Source: Acidobacteriota bacterium (GTDB lineage: Bacteria; Acidobacteriota; Terriglobia; Acidiferrales; UBA7541). From it: 64,000 nucleotides of DNA. The stretch is from the NCBI GenBank assembly GCA_013289585.1, contig JABCZR010000013.1, positions 62,001 to 126,000 on the forward strand, read 5' to 3'. The notes under the pieces were generated by a model. The model saw only the letters and a list, made by a program, of their open reading frames with translations, was not told the DNA's origin and did not search any database. The translations under genes were made by a program, and so were the position numbers. Position 1 is the stretch's first letter, and each line of letters begins with the position of its first letter. This document shows positions 8,860 to 16,596 of the stretch, in pieces.

Positions 8860-10242
8860 TTGCCCCGCAAAGCTCATCTCCTCCTCGTTGACGACGACCC
8901 GAATACCCTGGCATCCCTTTCCCGCGCCTTCCGTCTGGCGGGACATGAAGCAACCGTCTGCGACAATGCCGCGCGCGCCGCGGAACTCCTCCGTAGCGAA
9001 TCCTTCGACCTGATCCTATCCGACGTCGTCATGCCCGGCCGCAGCGGCCTGGAATTACTTGAAGATCTGAAAAAAACTGGCGTAAAAACGCCGATCATTC
9101 TCATATCCGGGCAGGCCAATATTGAAATGGCGGTGAAAGCTACAAAGCTCGGCGCGCTCGATTTTCTGGAAAAACCTCTTTCGACCGACAAGCTGCTCCT
9201 GACTGTCGAAAACGCGCTGCGCCTCTCGCGCCTCGAAGACGAAAACCGCGAGCTGCGCCACCGCCTGGGAAAACACGAACTGGTCGGCAGCGGTTCGGCG
9301 ATGAAAAAACTGGTCGCGCAGATTGAGCGGGTTGCCGCCAGCGAAACGCGTGTCTGCATTCTTGGTGAGACCGGTACGGGCAAGGAACTTGTCGCGCGCG
9401 CGATCCATGAAAAATCGCCGCGGCGCGAACAGCCATTTGTCACTCTGAATTGCGCCGCCGTGCCCGCCGAATTAATCGAATCAGAACTTTTCGGCCACGA
9501 AAAGGGCGCTTTCACCGGCGCAGCCGCAAAACATGTAGGCAAGTTCGAACAAGCGGAGGGCGGTACTCTGTTTCTCGATGAAATTGGCGACATGCCTGTC
9601 GCCATGCAGGCAAAATTGCTGCGCGTACTCGAAGAAGGCGAGGTGGAACGCGTCGGCGGCGACAAACCGATCAAAGTGAACGTACGCGTAGTTGTGGCCA
9701 CGCACCGGAACCTGGAAGAGCTCGTCAAACAGAACGCCTTTCGCCGCGACCTGTTTCACCGCGTTTTCGTTTTTCCTCTCACCCTGCCGCCGTTGCGCGA
9801 GCGTCCCGAAGACTTTGCGGAACTGGCTGCTCATTTCGCCGGACAAGTGGCCGCGCAGAACGGCTGGAAAGAAAAAATCTTTGCCGCGGACGCCATCGTC
9901 GAATTGCGAAAATACGGCTGGCCGGGAAATGTCCGCGAACTGCGCAACGTTGTGGAGCGCCTCATCCTGCTTTCGGCCGACGAAAACATCACTGCCGCCG
10001 ATGTTCGTTTGATCCTGCCTACTTCGGAGTCAGCGCCGACCGCCTCCGCCGGCGGTGCTGTTACCGGAACGCTGGCCGAGCGCACCGAAGCGTTCGAAAG
10101 GGAAGTCATGCTTTCAGAGATTCGCCGCCACAATTTCCACATGACTAACGTGGCCCGCGCCTTGGGCCTGGAACGCAGCCACCTCTACAAGAAGTGCCAG
10201 CAACTGGGAATCGATCTGCAGTCCCTCCGAAAACCAGAATAA
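8860..10242 (+). CDS. Sigma-54-dependent response regulator, NtrC family
   Basis: 460 residues from TTG 8860, preceded by AAAGGA at a 6-base spacing; this start puts the receiver domain (HLLLVDDDPNT) right at the N terminus, whereas longer in-frame starts add an Arg-rich tail read from the kinase gene. Receiver with phospho-acceptor Asp55 (LSDVVMPG); AAA+ domain with Walker A GETGTGKE (from residue 169), the sigma-54 contact loop GAFTGA (216-221) and Walker B LFLDEIGD; C-terminal Fis-type helix-turn-helix (NVARALGLERSHLYKKCQQL). It should activate sigma-54 promoters when phosphorylated by the upstream kinase. Target genes cannot be read from this window. Confidence 0.93.
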   Translation: MPRKAHLLLVDDDPNTLASLSRAFRLAGHEATVCDNAARAAELLRSESFDLILSDVVMPGRSGLELLEDLKKTGVKTPIILISGQANIEMAVKATKLGALDFLEKPLSTDKLLLTVENALRLSRLEDENRELRHRLGKHELVGSGSAMKKLVAQIERVAASETRVCILGETGTGKELVARAIHEKSPRREQPFVTLNCAAVPAELIESELFGHEKGAFTGAAAKHVGKFEQAEGGTLFLDEIGDMPVAMQAKLLRVLEEGEVERVGGDKPIKVNVRVVVATHRNLEELVKQNAFRRDLFHRVFVFPLTLPPLRERPEDFAELAAHFAGQVAAQNGWKEKIFAADAIVELRKYGWPGNVRELRNVVERLILLSADENITAADVRLILPTSESAPTASAGGAVTGTLAERTEAFEREVMLSEIRRHNFHMTNVARALGLERSHLYKKCQQLGIDLQSLRKPE

Positions 10243-10296
10243 GCAACCAATCCCAAGAATGCTTGTAAGTGATTGAAAATGGGGGTAATTTTCCGC

Positions 10297-10324
10297 TTGA
10301 CAGAATTGCGATATGCGATATTAT
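10297..10324 (+). promoter_or_regulatory. Sigma-70-type promoter with direct-repeat operator
   Basis: TTGACA (10297-10302) and TATTAT (10319-10324) are separated by 16 bases. A perfect direct repeat GCGATAT-GCGATAT (10308-10321) fills the spacer and runs into the -10 box. A wider ATTGC (10305-10309) / GCAAT (10336-10340) inverted pair brackets the start region. This layout suits repression by a helix-turn-helix protein, most simply the regulator encoded immediately downstream at 10353. Confidence 0.6.
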
Positions 10325-10352
10325 GTTTGCAGATTGCAATAGGTGGTTCCCC

Positions 10353-10880
10353 ATGACTCTTGGCGACAAACTCCGTTCTCTCCGCTCCGTCGAAGGCTCT
10401 CTCCGTGGCTTGGGCCGCCCTATGACCCAGCAGGAGCTGGCCGCCGCGATGAAGCGCGAAGCCGGCCGCGGCCTAAGCCAGGCTTATCTTTCGCAGATCG
10501 AAAGCGGTGCGCGTCCGCACCTGACGCACACCACGCGCGAACTGCTCGCACGGTTTTTCCGCGTCTATCCCGGCTTTCTCGTAGACGATCCGGAGGGTTA
10601 TACACCGGGTCTGCAGTCCGAATTGCGTGCCATCGACGCCAAGGTGGACTCCTGGCTCTATGCCGGCGCCGAACAGTTCACAGCGGATCCGGAGTTGCAG
10701 CGGGCCCTTGGGGTGATCGCCGAATATGAAGATTCGCGCCAGGCGGTTTTGCTCCTGGCGGAGATTCTCCGCACGCCGGGCTTGGCGGACCGCCTGCACG
10801 AGGTCTTACGGCCTGGCGAGCACCGAACCAGTGAGCAAGAGGGCAGTGGCCACCTGCCGCCCGCAAGTTTGAGTAACTAA
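10353..10880 (+). CDS. XRE-type helix-turn-helix regulator, EspR-like layout
   Basis: 175 residues from ATG 10353 (AGGTGG upstream). Residues about 4-75 carry a helix-turn-helix with the typical recognition stretch LSQAYLSQIESGAR, but with a longer than usual first half (VEGSLRGLGRPMTQQELAAA). The following LLARFFRVYPGFLVDD resembles the mycobacterial nucleoid regulator EspR, whose domain also starts with an extended helix. The C-terminal 90 residues are helical (ELRAIDAKVDSWLY, DSRQAVLLLAEIL) and may form a dimerisation or sensing domain. It has its own promoter with a direct repeat across the -10 box, so autoregulation is likely. It may also control the NfeD/flotillin/PspA genes that follow. 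Confidence 0.75.
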   Translation: MTLGDKLRSLRSVEGSLRGLGRPMTQQELAAAMKREAGRGLSQAYLSQIESGARPHLTHTTRELLARFFRVYPGFLVDDPEGYTPGLQSELRAIDAKVDSWLYAGAEQFTADPELQRALGVIAEYEDSRQAVLLLAEILRTPGLADRLHEVLRPGEHRTSEQEGSGHLPPASLSN

Positions 10881-10995
10881 AACGTGCGGCTCCGGCGGGG
10901 TCGGGGCCGCGCGTAGCAGGGTCTGCGTCTCGAAACCCAGTTCGCGCACAGCAACGGCAAGTTGCGCTGGTGAACAAGTGCGCTCGAGGTGTCCT

Positions 10996-11601
10996 ATGAC
11001 CTGGTCTGAGTTCTATCTTCTCTGCTTCATCGTGGGCTTCGCACTCAGCGTTCTGTCGTTCCTCGGCGGCGCCGCTCACATCCATCTTCCAGCCCGCCTG
11101 CACTTGCCTTTTCATGGTGCGCATCACGCCCATGGAATGGCTGGTCGCGGGATGGCGGGCCGCGGAACGGGTCACGCCCGTGGCGGACTCTCGTGGTTCA
11201 ACGCCATGACCATCATGACGTTCCTCGCCTGGTTCGGCGGCGTTGGCTACATCCTCTCGACACACTCGCGGCTCGTGGCGCTCGTTGCACTGACCATCGC
11301 CGCCATCGCGGGACTCTTTGCCGCGTCCGTCGTTTTCAAGTTTATGGCGCGCATTGTCAGAGTGACGGACGCGCAGATGCTGGACTGGGATTACCGGATA
11401 GAAGGCACCGTAGGCACGATCAGCTCGCCGATCCGTGGGCAGGGCACCGGTGAAATGATTTTCGAACAAAAGGGCGTGCGCAAAAGCGTTGGCGCGCGCA
11501 GCGAAGACGGCCAGCCGCTCCCGAAAGGCACGGAAGTGGCCATCACCCGCTACGAAGACGGAATCGCTTATGTGAAAAAGTGGGAAGAGTTCACGAGCTG
11601 A
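10996..11601 (+). CDS. nfeD: NfeD-like membrane protein
   Basis: 201 residues from ATG 10996, preceded by GAGGTG. Two or three transmembrane segments (FYLLCFIVGFALSVLSFLGG; AMTIMTFLAWFGGVGYIL; VALVALTIAAIAGLFAASVV) are followed by a C-terminal beta-barrel of the NfeD OB-fold type (IEGTVGTISSPIRGQGTGE, GTEVAITRYEDGIAYVKKW). A His/Gly-rich loop (HGAHHAHGMAGRGMAGRG) sits between the first two segments. NfeD proteins pair with flotillins, and a flotillin gene begins 71 bases downstream, as in the Bacillus yuaF-floT pair. It belongs to the longer membrane-anchored class without a protease domain. Confidence 0.82.
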   Translation: MTWSEFYLLCFIVGFALSVLSFLGGAAHIHLPARLHLPFHGAHHAHGMAGRGMAGRGTGHARGGLSWFNAMTIMTFLAWFGGVGYILSTHSRLVALVALTIAAIAGLFAASVVFKFMARIVRVTDAQMLDWDYRIEGTVGTISSPIRGQGTGEMIFEQKGVRKSVGARSEDGQPLPKGTEVAITRYEDGIAYVKKWEEFTS

Positions 11602-11672
11602 CGTCCGGAAGAATTTCTCGGACTGGGGCACGATGCGAACAGTCCGTAGCAGAGTGGAAAAGGGAGGTCTTT

Positions 11673-13106
11673 ATGTTTGGTCTTTCGATTCCCGTGATGG
11701 CCGGGCTGCTGGTACTCGCCATTCTTTTTGCCATGGCCGGTTTCGCAACGTTATTGCGAAAAGTTGGCCCGCACGAAGCGCTCATCGTTTACGGCATTCG
11801 TGGTCCAAGAACGGTCACGAACGGCGGCACCATCCTTATTCCGATGCTGGAGCAGTGCCGCGAGCTCTCGCTGGAGTTGATGTCCTTTGACGTCGCTCCG
11901 CAGCAGAGCCTTTACACCAACCAAGGCGTCGCCGTAACGGTCGAAGCGGTGGCGCAGCTCAAAGTAAAGTCCGACCCCGTCTCGATTCGAACGGCGGCGG
12001 AGCAATTCCTTACCAAGCGGCCGGAGCAGCGCGAAGGCTTGATTCGCCTGGTCATGGAAGGGCACTTGCGCGGAATCATCGGCCAGCTCACCGTCGAGCA
12101 AATCGTCAAAGAACCGGAAATGGTCGGCGACCGCATGCGTTCCACTTGCGCCGCCGACATGAACAAGATGGGGCTCGACGTCGTGAGCTTCACCCTCAAG
12201 GAAGTGCGCGACAAGAATGAGTACATCACCAACATGGGCCGGCCCGATATCGCGCGCATCAAGCGCGATGCCGAAGTCGCCGCCGCGGAAGCCGATCGCG
12301 ACATCGCCATCAAGCGCGCTGAGTCCCAGCGTGCCGCCGCCGTTGCCAAAGCGCAGGCCGACCAGGAGCGCGTCGCTGCCGAAACCGCTTCGCTCGCCAA
12401 ACAAGCCGAAGCCGAGCGCGACCTGGACCTCAAGAAAGCCAGCTACCTCGAAATGACCAAAAAGGCTCAGGCGACTGCCGACAAAGCCTACGAAATCGAA
12501 ACCAACGTCATGCAGCAGCAGGTCGTTGCTGAATCCGTGAAGGTGCAACAAGTCGAGCGCGAAGCCCAGGTCAAAGTACAGGACGCGGAAATCGAGCGTC
12601 GTGAGCGCGAGCTCATCGCCACGGTACTGAAACAGGCGGAAGTCGAGCGTCAGCGCATCGAAACGATCGCCAGCGCCGAACGTCAGCGCATGATCACCGA
12701 AGCCGAAGGCCGCGCCTCTGCCATTCGGGCGCAGGGTGAAGCCGAAGCCGAGATCATTTTCAAAAAAGGCGAAGCCGAAGCCAAAGCCATGAACGTCAAG
12801 GCGGAAGCCTTCCAGGAATACAACCAGGCTGCCGTCCTCGACAAACTCATCACCGGACTGCCGGAAGTAGTCCGCGCTCTCGCGGAACCGCTCGGCAAAG
12901 TCGACAAAGTCACCATCGTCTCCACGGGCAATGGCGATGCCGCCGGCGCTTATAAGTTGACCGGCGACATCACCAAGATTGCCGCGCAAGTTCCTGCGCT
13001 GTTTGAAGCCCTTTCCGGCATGCAGATGTCGGAGCTGCTCAGCAAAGTGCGCATAATCGGCGACAAAGCGCCCAAGCCGGTGCAGCCGCCGGCCAGCAAG
13101 TCATAA
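11673..13106 (+). CDS. Flotillin-like SPFH protein
   Basis: 477 residues from ATG 11673, with GGGAGGT at the right distance; longer in-frame starts lack a ribosome site. One N-terminal hydrophobic segment (PVMAGLLVLAILFAMAGF) is followed by an SPFH domain (about 30-210), beginning KVGPHEALIVYGIRGPRTV. A long Ala/Glu-rich coiled coil (about 215-400) is full of EAE/AEAEA repeats, and the C-terminal flotillin tail has VLDKLITGLPEVVRALAEPL. Flotillins build scaffolds in membrane microdomains. The NfeD gene upstream and PspA gene downstream make this a membrane-integrity set. The antisense strand is open for about 400 codons only because of the coiled-coil composition. Confidence 0.93.
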   Translation: MFGLSIPVMAGLLVLAILFAMAGFATLLRKVGPHEALIVYGIRGPRTVTNGGTILIPMLEQCRELSLELMSFDVAPQQSLYTNQGVAVTVEAVAQLKVKSDPVSIRTAAEQFLTKRPEQREGLIRLVMEGHLRGIIGQLTVEQIVKEPEMVGDRMRSTCAADMNKMGLDVVSFTLKEVRDKNEYITNMGRPDIARIKRDAEVAAAEADRDIAIKRAESQRAAAVAKAQADQERVAAETASLAKQAEAERDLDLKKASYLEMTKKAQATADKAYEIETNVMQQQVVAESVKVQQVEREAQVKVQDAEIERRERELIATVLKQAEVERQRIETIASAERQRMITEAEGRASAIRAQGEAEAEIIFKKGEAEAKAMNVKAEAFQEYNQAAVLDKLITGLPEVVRALAEPLGKVDKVTIVSTGNGDAAGAYKLTGDITKIAAQVPALFEALSGMQMSELLSKVRIIGDKAPKPVQPPASKS

Positions 13107-13125
13107 CGATCGCTTCCGTCCCCGG

Positions 13126-13143
13126 TGGGCCCGCAATGGCCCA
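13126..13143. terminator. Hairpin after the flotillin gene
   Basis: TGGGCC (13126-13131) pairs with GGCCCA (13138-13143) around the loop CGCAAT, with two further G-T pairs outside. It starts 20 bases after the flotillin stop codon. There is no T-run after it, so if it terminates, it does so weakly; it could also be an RNA-stability stem between flotillin and PspA. Confidence 0.4.
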
Positions 13144-13175
13144 TTGGGGACGCCTGATGGTCCTGGGGAATGGCA

Positions 13176-13361
13176 ATGGACGCGAAAGAAAAGGTTCTCT
13201 TCGTTTGGATTTTCCTGGTGGTGATATTCACTTTTATCTCCCACCGTTTCTGGGATTGCATGCTTTGCGCTCTCGAAAAGGGCCTGGCATTCAGCATCCT
13301 GTCTATGCCGGGCATTGCGAAAGTTGCAGCAGTTATTTGTAGCGTGGGCTTCTTGCGCTGA
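13176..13361 (+). CDS. Possible 61-residue membrane peptide between flotillin and PspA
   Basis: An ATG at 13176 follows GGGGA (13165-13169) at 6 bases. The frame runs 61 codons and predicts two hydrophobic stretches (VLFVWIFLVVIFTF and GIAKVAAVICSVGFL) with a Cys pair between (DCMLCALEKG). A membrane peptide would fit a set of membrane-stress genes, but no family is recognised. An overlapping frame (13136-13342) is also open. This 343-base gap between flotillin and PspA holds nothing else that I can support except the hairpin at 13126-13143. Confidence 0.3.
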   Translation: MDAKEKVLFVWIFLVVIFTFISHRFWDCMLCALEKGLAFSILSMPGIAKVAAVICSVGFLR

Positions 13362-13449
13362 CGGAGTTCGCGAGGGCTGCTCGGCGCAATCGGTCTCTTT
13401 CGATTTTCGGAGTGGCCTTTATCATCTGATTTCTGAAAGGAGATTTACC

Positions 13450-14115
13450 ATGGGACTCTTGGAACGTGTAAGCACTTTGATTCGCGCGAATCTCAACGAC
13501 ATGGTTGACCGCGCGGAGGATCCGGAAAAAATGATCAAGCAGGTCATCCTGGATATGGAGAATCAATATCTCCAGGTCAAGACGCAGGTGGCCGTCTCCA
13601 TCGCCGACCAGCACATGCTGGAAAAAAAGATGCGCGAGAACGAGGACTCTGCAAAAGATCTGATGCGCAAAGCGGAAATTGCCGTGGATAAGACTCAGGA
13701 TGACCTGGCTCGCGCGGCGCTGGACCGTTTCCAGACCGCGCAACGGCTCGCGCAGAGCTACCGCGAACAGGTCGACGACCAGAAAGCACAGGTCGATTCG
13801 CTGAAGGGAGCGCTCGTGAAGCTCGAACAGAAACTCGACGAAGCCAAGGCCAAGCGCGATCTGCTTCTCGCGCGTCACCGCCGCAGCATTGCCCTGGGCA
13901 AAGCCGCGCGCGCGCAAACCGCCCTGGGCGACAACTCCAACAGCGCCACGTTTGACCGGCTCAAGGACCGCGTGCATCACACCGAAGCCGCCGCCAGCGC
14001 CGAAGTCGAGCTGGTCACCGACGATCTCGGCGACCGCCTCAACCGCCTCGACCGCGACTCCGAGGTGGACCGCCTCCTCGCCGATCTGAAGAACCGCCGC
14101 GGCCTGCTTACCTGA
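13450..14115 (+). CDS. pspA: PspA/IM30-family membrane-stress protein
   Basis: 221 residues from ATG 13450, preceded by GAAAGGAG. The N terminus is the amphipathic helix of PspA/Vipp1 proteins (MGLLERVSTLIRANLNDM). The conserved DPEKMIKQVILDMENQ follows, then a long coiled coil (AQVDSLKGALVKLEQKLDEA) and a short helical end (EVDRLLADLKNRR). PspA binds stressed inner membrane and, in its ESCRT-III-like fold, polymerises to repair it. Longer in-frame starts to 13315 lack a ribosome site. The gene ends the NfeD-flotillin-PspA run. No PspF, PspB or PspC is nearby, so control is probably of a different type from Escherichia coli. Confidence 0.93.
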   Translation: MGLLERVSTLIRANLNDMVDRAEDPEKMIKQVILDMENQYLQVKTQVAVSIADQHMLEKKMRENEDSAKDLMRKAEIAVDKTQDDLARAALDRFQTAQRLAQSYREQVDDQKAQVDSLKGALVKLEQKLDEAKAKRDLLLARHRRSIALGKAARAQTALGDNSNSATFDRLKDRVHHTEAAASAEVELVTDDLGDRLNRLDRDSEVDRLLADLKNRRGLLT

Positions 14116-14131
14116 ACGCAAATAAACCCAC

Positions 14132-14149
14132 GGAGGCTATCCTGCCTCC
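14132..14149. terminator. Hairpin between convergent genes
   Basis: GGAGGC (14132-14137) and GCCTCC (14144-14149) form a perfect 6-bp stem with a 6-base loop. It lies 16 bases after the PspA stop and 13 bases from the stop of the convergent gene at 14163. Only weak T-runs flank it, so bidirectional termination is a reasonable but unproven reading. Confidence 0.5.
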
Positions 14150-14162
14150 CTATCGCAGTACG

Positions 14163-14777
14163 CTAGAAGATGTGGCCGGTGAGCAAGTATTCGACGATGC
14201 GAATCCCGAGGCCAACTCCGGCCGAAAGAAGGAATGCCGTCAGAGGCTCGATCTTGTGAACCTCCTCGAAGACCATCATGACAACCGCGATCCAAGCGAG
14301 CGCGCTGACGATGCTAAGGATCGGCGAGAAAACGTAAACAATTGTTGCGAAAAGAAGCGGACGCAGCAAGTTTATGAAATGTCCGTCGCCAGCGAAAAAC
14401 CATTTTGCAAATAGGTGACAAATCCCGATCTGCAGTAGGCCCAAAATAGCTGACGCTACCAGGGCTACTATGGCACCAGCGGCAACGCGCCACCCCACCA
14501 AGTGATGCACCCGGTCGCTCTGCACCAGGATGGAGCCGCCGTAGACAAAGATATTTGTAAGCGCCCATACGAGAAGCCCGTAGGGCAAGGCTCTAGGGTC
14601 TGCCGCAATTCGCCGGATCGCAGCGTCATCCCAGCGGACGATCCTCCATGTCTCTTTAAGGTAGTAGAAGAGGGCAAAGCTGGCTGGTGGAGCAGTTCCA
14701 TCCGCTGCTGAGGCAACAGGTGGGCCGGGACAATCGTGAGACGCCAGATATTCCGTTCTGCATACACCACAGACCAT
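14163..14777 (-). CDS. Yip1-like multi-pass membrane protein with short zinc-ribbon-like N terminus
   Basis: I chose ATG at 14777, which has AGGTG 4 bases upstream; an in-frame TTG at 14810 would add 11 residues. The protein has 204 residues. The N terminus carries CGVC and a nearby HDCPG, which may bind a metal. The segment YYLKETWRIVRWDDAAIRRI leads into about five hydrophobic helices (GLLVWALTNIFVYGGSILV; AAGAIVALVASAILGLLQIG; LLRPLLFATIVYVFSPIL; SALAWIAVVMMVFEEV; AFLLSAGVGLGIRIVEYLL). The pattern resembles the Yip1 fold. It stands alone and converges on PspA. Function unknown. Confidence 0.65.
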   Translation of the reverse strand: MVCGVCRTEYLASHDCPGPPVASAADGTAPPASFALFYYLKETWRIVRWDDAAIRRIAADPRALPYGLLVWALTNIFVYGGSILVQSDRVHHLVGWRVAAGAIVALVASAILGLLQIGICHLFAKWFFAGDGHFINLLRPLLFATIVYVFSPILSIVSALAWIAVVMMVFEEVHKIEPLTAFLLSAGVGLGIRIVEYLLTGHIF

Positions 14778-14893
14778 GAGGCACCTTGTTGCACCAAGAG
14801 ATTGCGTCAAACTCTAACATAATCGAAAAGTGAAGAGGGCGCGAAGTTTTCTGTTTAAATGCACCTTATCTCACGTCGTGCGAGAATAAACGC

Positions 14894-15664
14894 GTGAATC
14901 CCTGGCTCATCGAAGCACCTTCCGCCGCGCTGCTGGCTGCGGCAGGAATTACCGCCTACGGCGCCGTTTATCCGCGGTCCCAAGTTTTCGGGAAAACGGT
15001 TTGCCGGACCAATTCGGCGCGCAAATTCGCGATCACGTTTGACGATGGCCCGAATCCCGCCATCACTCCTAAGCTGCTGGATCTTCTCGACCGCCACCAC
15101 GCAAAGGGGACGTTTTTCTTAATTGGACGATACGTGCGCGAATGTCCGGAGTTGGTAAAGGAAACCGTCGCCCGCGGGCACGTTGTCGGGAATCACACCG
15201 AATCGCACCCAAATCTTCTGCGTCTGTCCCCCACGCAAGTTCAGGTGGAGTTGCGCCTTTGCCACGACGCGATCCGCGGCGTGCTTGGTGCCCCGCCGAA
15301 GTGGTTTCGCCCGCCCTTTGGCATGCGCAATCCCTGGGTCATTCCGGCGGCGAGAGAACTCGGCTATCGAACCGCTATGTGGACCTTGATCCCAGGAGAC
15401 TGGCGAGGAAAGCCGGCCGAGTGGCTGATTCCACGCATGCAGCCCATTGCACAGCACGCTCAACGTAACTTGGAAAGCGGCACAGGCGCTACCACCGAAA
15501 GCGGCGGCACCGGCGACATCCTTTGCCTTCACGACGGCGCGCACCGTCAACTGAATGGCGATCGCACTCCCACACTCGCTGCCCTCGAGCATTGGCTGCC
15601 GCGCTGGCGTGACCTCGGCCTCGAATTTGTTACAATTGACGACGCGGTGCGTAGACCCGCCTGA
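14894..15664 (+). CDS. Polysaccharide deacetylase (NodB homology domain)
   Basis: 256 residues from GTG 14894. After an N-terminal hydrophobic stretch (PSAALLAAAGITAYGAVY) the NodB domain shows its metal and catalytic motifs: motif 1 TFDDGP, motif 2 HTESHP (two metal-binding His), motif 3 RPPFGMRNP, motif 4 around MWTLIPGDW, and motif 5 ILCLHDG. These enzymes remove N- or O-acetyl groups from peptidoglycan, chitin oligomers or surface polysaccharide in the cell envelope. Whether the N-terminal segment is a membrane anchor or a cleaved signal is unclear. The small zinc-ribbon gene starts 5 bases downstream, so the two are probably co-transcribed. Confidence 0.88.
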   Translation: MNPWLIEAPSAALLAAAGITAYGAVYPRSQVFGKTVCRTNSARKFAITFDDGPNPAITPKLLDLLDRHHAKGTFFLIGRYVRECPELVKETVARGHVVGNHTESHPNLLRLSPTQVQVELRLCHDAIRGVLGAPPKWFRPPFGMRNPWVIPAARELGYRTAMWTLIPGDWRGKPAEWLIPRMQPIAQHAQRNLESGTGATTESGGTGDILCLHDGAHRQLNGDRTPTLAALEHWLPRWRDLGLEFVTIDDAVRRPA

Positions 15665-15669
15665 TAACT

Positions 15670-15984
15670 ATGGACGAGCGCCAGTTCTACACGGAAAAAG
15701 AAGAGACCCGTAAGGTCAAGCTCATTTGCCCGAGCTGCCGTGGCGAATTCGAAGCTCCCGTTCGGTGGAAAGTCTGCCGCAAGAAAAGGGAATTGCCCCG
15801 CGGCATCGGCGAGGAAGACAAGAAAAAATTTGCGAAAGCCTCTTCCTACATGGTCCGGCTGGACGATCTGGTCGCCTGCTACAAGTGCCGCAAACGCTTC
15901 GAATTGACCGGCCAGTCCACCGTTCTCATCAACGACAATCTCGGCGATCCCAACGCCGACCCCGAAAACTTCGGCAACCGCTGA
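15670..15984 (+). CDS. Small zinc-ribbon-like protein, unknown function
   Basis: 104 residues, ATG 15670, five bases after the deacetylase stop. Cys pairs CPSC (near 18-21) and CYKC (near 74-77) flank a basic middle (KVCRKKRELPRGIGEEDKKK) and could form one zinc ribbon. The rest is charged. I do not recognise the family. The first of two inverted heptamer arrays starts 7 bases after its stop codon. Confidence 0.65.
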   Translation: MDERQFYTEKEETRKVKLICPSCRGEFEAPVRWKVCRKKRELPRGIGEEDKKKFAKASSYMVRLDDLVACYKCRKRFELTGQSTVLINDNLGDPNADPENFGNR

Positions 15985-15990
15985 TGCACG

Positions 15991-16018
15991 AGATCAGTGA
16001 TCAGGTGTCAGTGATCGG
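15991..16018. repeat. Heptamer tandem array, forward copy
   Basis: Four 7-base units in register: AGATCAG (15991), TGATCAG (15998), GTGTCAG (16005), TGATCGG (16012). The same unit appears on the opposite strand at 16093-16120. The pair flanks about 75 bases between two convergent small genes. Confidence 0.7.
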
Positions 16019-16092
16019 TTCAGAGTGCGGAGGATTTCCCTCCCGCTTCACTCCCGTTCTACGACCATCCACTAAACCCGGAGTCCTTCTTC

Positions 16093-16120
16093 CTGATCTC
16101 TGTTCTCTGATCCCTGGTCT
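16093..16120. repeat. Heptamer tandem array, inverted copy
   Basis: Four 7-base units: CTGATCT (16093), CTGTTCT (16100), CTGATCC (16107), CTGGTCT (16114). Read on the minus strand these are AGACCAG, GGATCAG, AGAACAG and AGATCAG, the same consensus as the array at 15991-16018. The two arrays are thus inverted and could fold into a long imperfect hairpin between the convergent genes, serving as a two-way terminator. Confidence 0.7.
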
Positions 16121-16126
16121 CTCGAA

Positions 16127-16327
16127 CTAAATCTCCGGATACATCTCAAAAAACGCCTCAATCGACCGGTGAAACGTCGTTTCGATCTCTTCCTTGCTGC
16201 CCTCGATCAAGTGCATGGTCACCCGCGTCGTCCGCCCATTCTTCAGCACCACCGTCGCGTCCTTCACTTCGCCAAGATCTTCCTCCGGCAGCAACCGCAT
16301 CCCGTAAATCAACGCCAGCTTGGCCAT
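16127..16327 (-). CDS. Conserved-looking 66-residue protein, unknown
   Basis: ATG at 16327 is preceded on the minus strand by GAGGAG at 6 bases. The product is mostly alternating strands and one helix: MAKLALIYGMRLLPEEDLG, a central VVLKNGRTTRVTMHLIEG, then a Glu-rich helix ending FFEMYPEI. It has no signal peptide or membrane segment. I do not recognise a family. It converges on the zinc-ribbon gene across the inverted heptamer arrays. Confidence 0.6.
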   Translation of the reverse strand: MAKLALIYGMRLLPEEDLGEVKDATVVLKNGRTTRVTMHLIEGSKEEIETTFHRSIEAFFEMYPEI

Positions 16328-16596
16328 GACATTCTCCTCACTCTGCCCTTAGCGTAGCCTTCGTATATTCGCAGGTCAAACCGCAACCCAGCGCCGCCAC
16401 ATGGTGTCCTTCCCCGGCGGCATTCTTGATTGACATTCGAGCTCTCCCCACTGCGGCATTCCAAGAAGCGTTTTCCTCGCAAATAGCTCCTTTCCTTTCA
16501 GTGCATTGGCAACTCGCTTCAGGATTCCCCCACTCATTCATCTTGGAAGCCCATTTGCACTTCTCTCTCACACAGATTCACTTGAAGGAGGTTCCC

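Noticed and set aside
11751-12989. 412-codon minus-strand frame across flotillin
   Set aside because: The Phe/Leu/Gly-rich product mirrors the Glu/Ala coiled coil on the plus strand; no ribosome site.
16338-16571. 77-codon minus-strand frame between the 66-residue gene and 16597
   Set aside because: No ribosome site, Cys and Trp scattered, overlaps the likely leader of the plus-strand gene.
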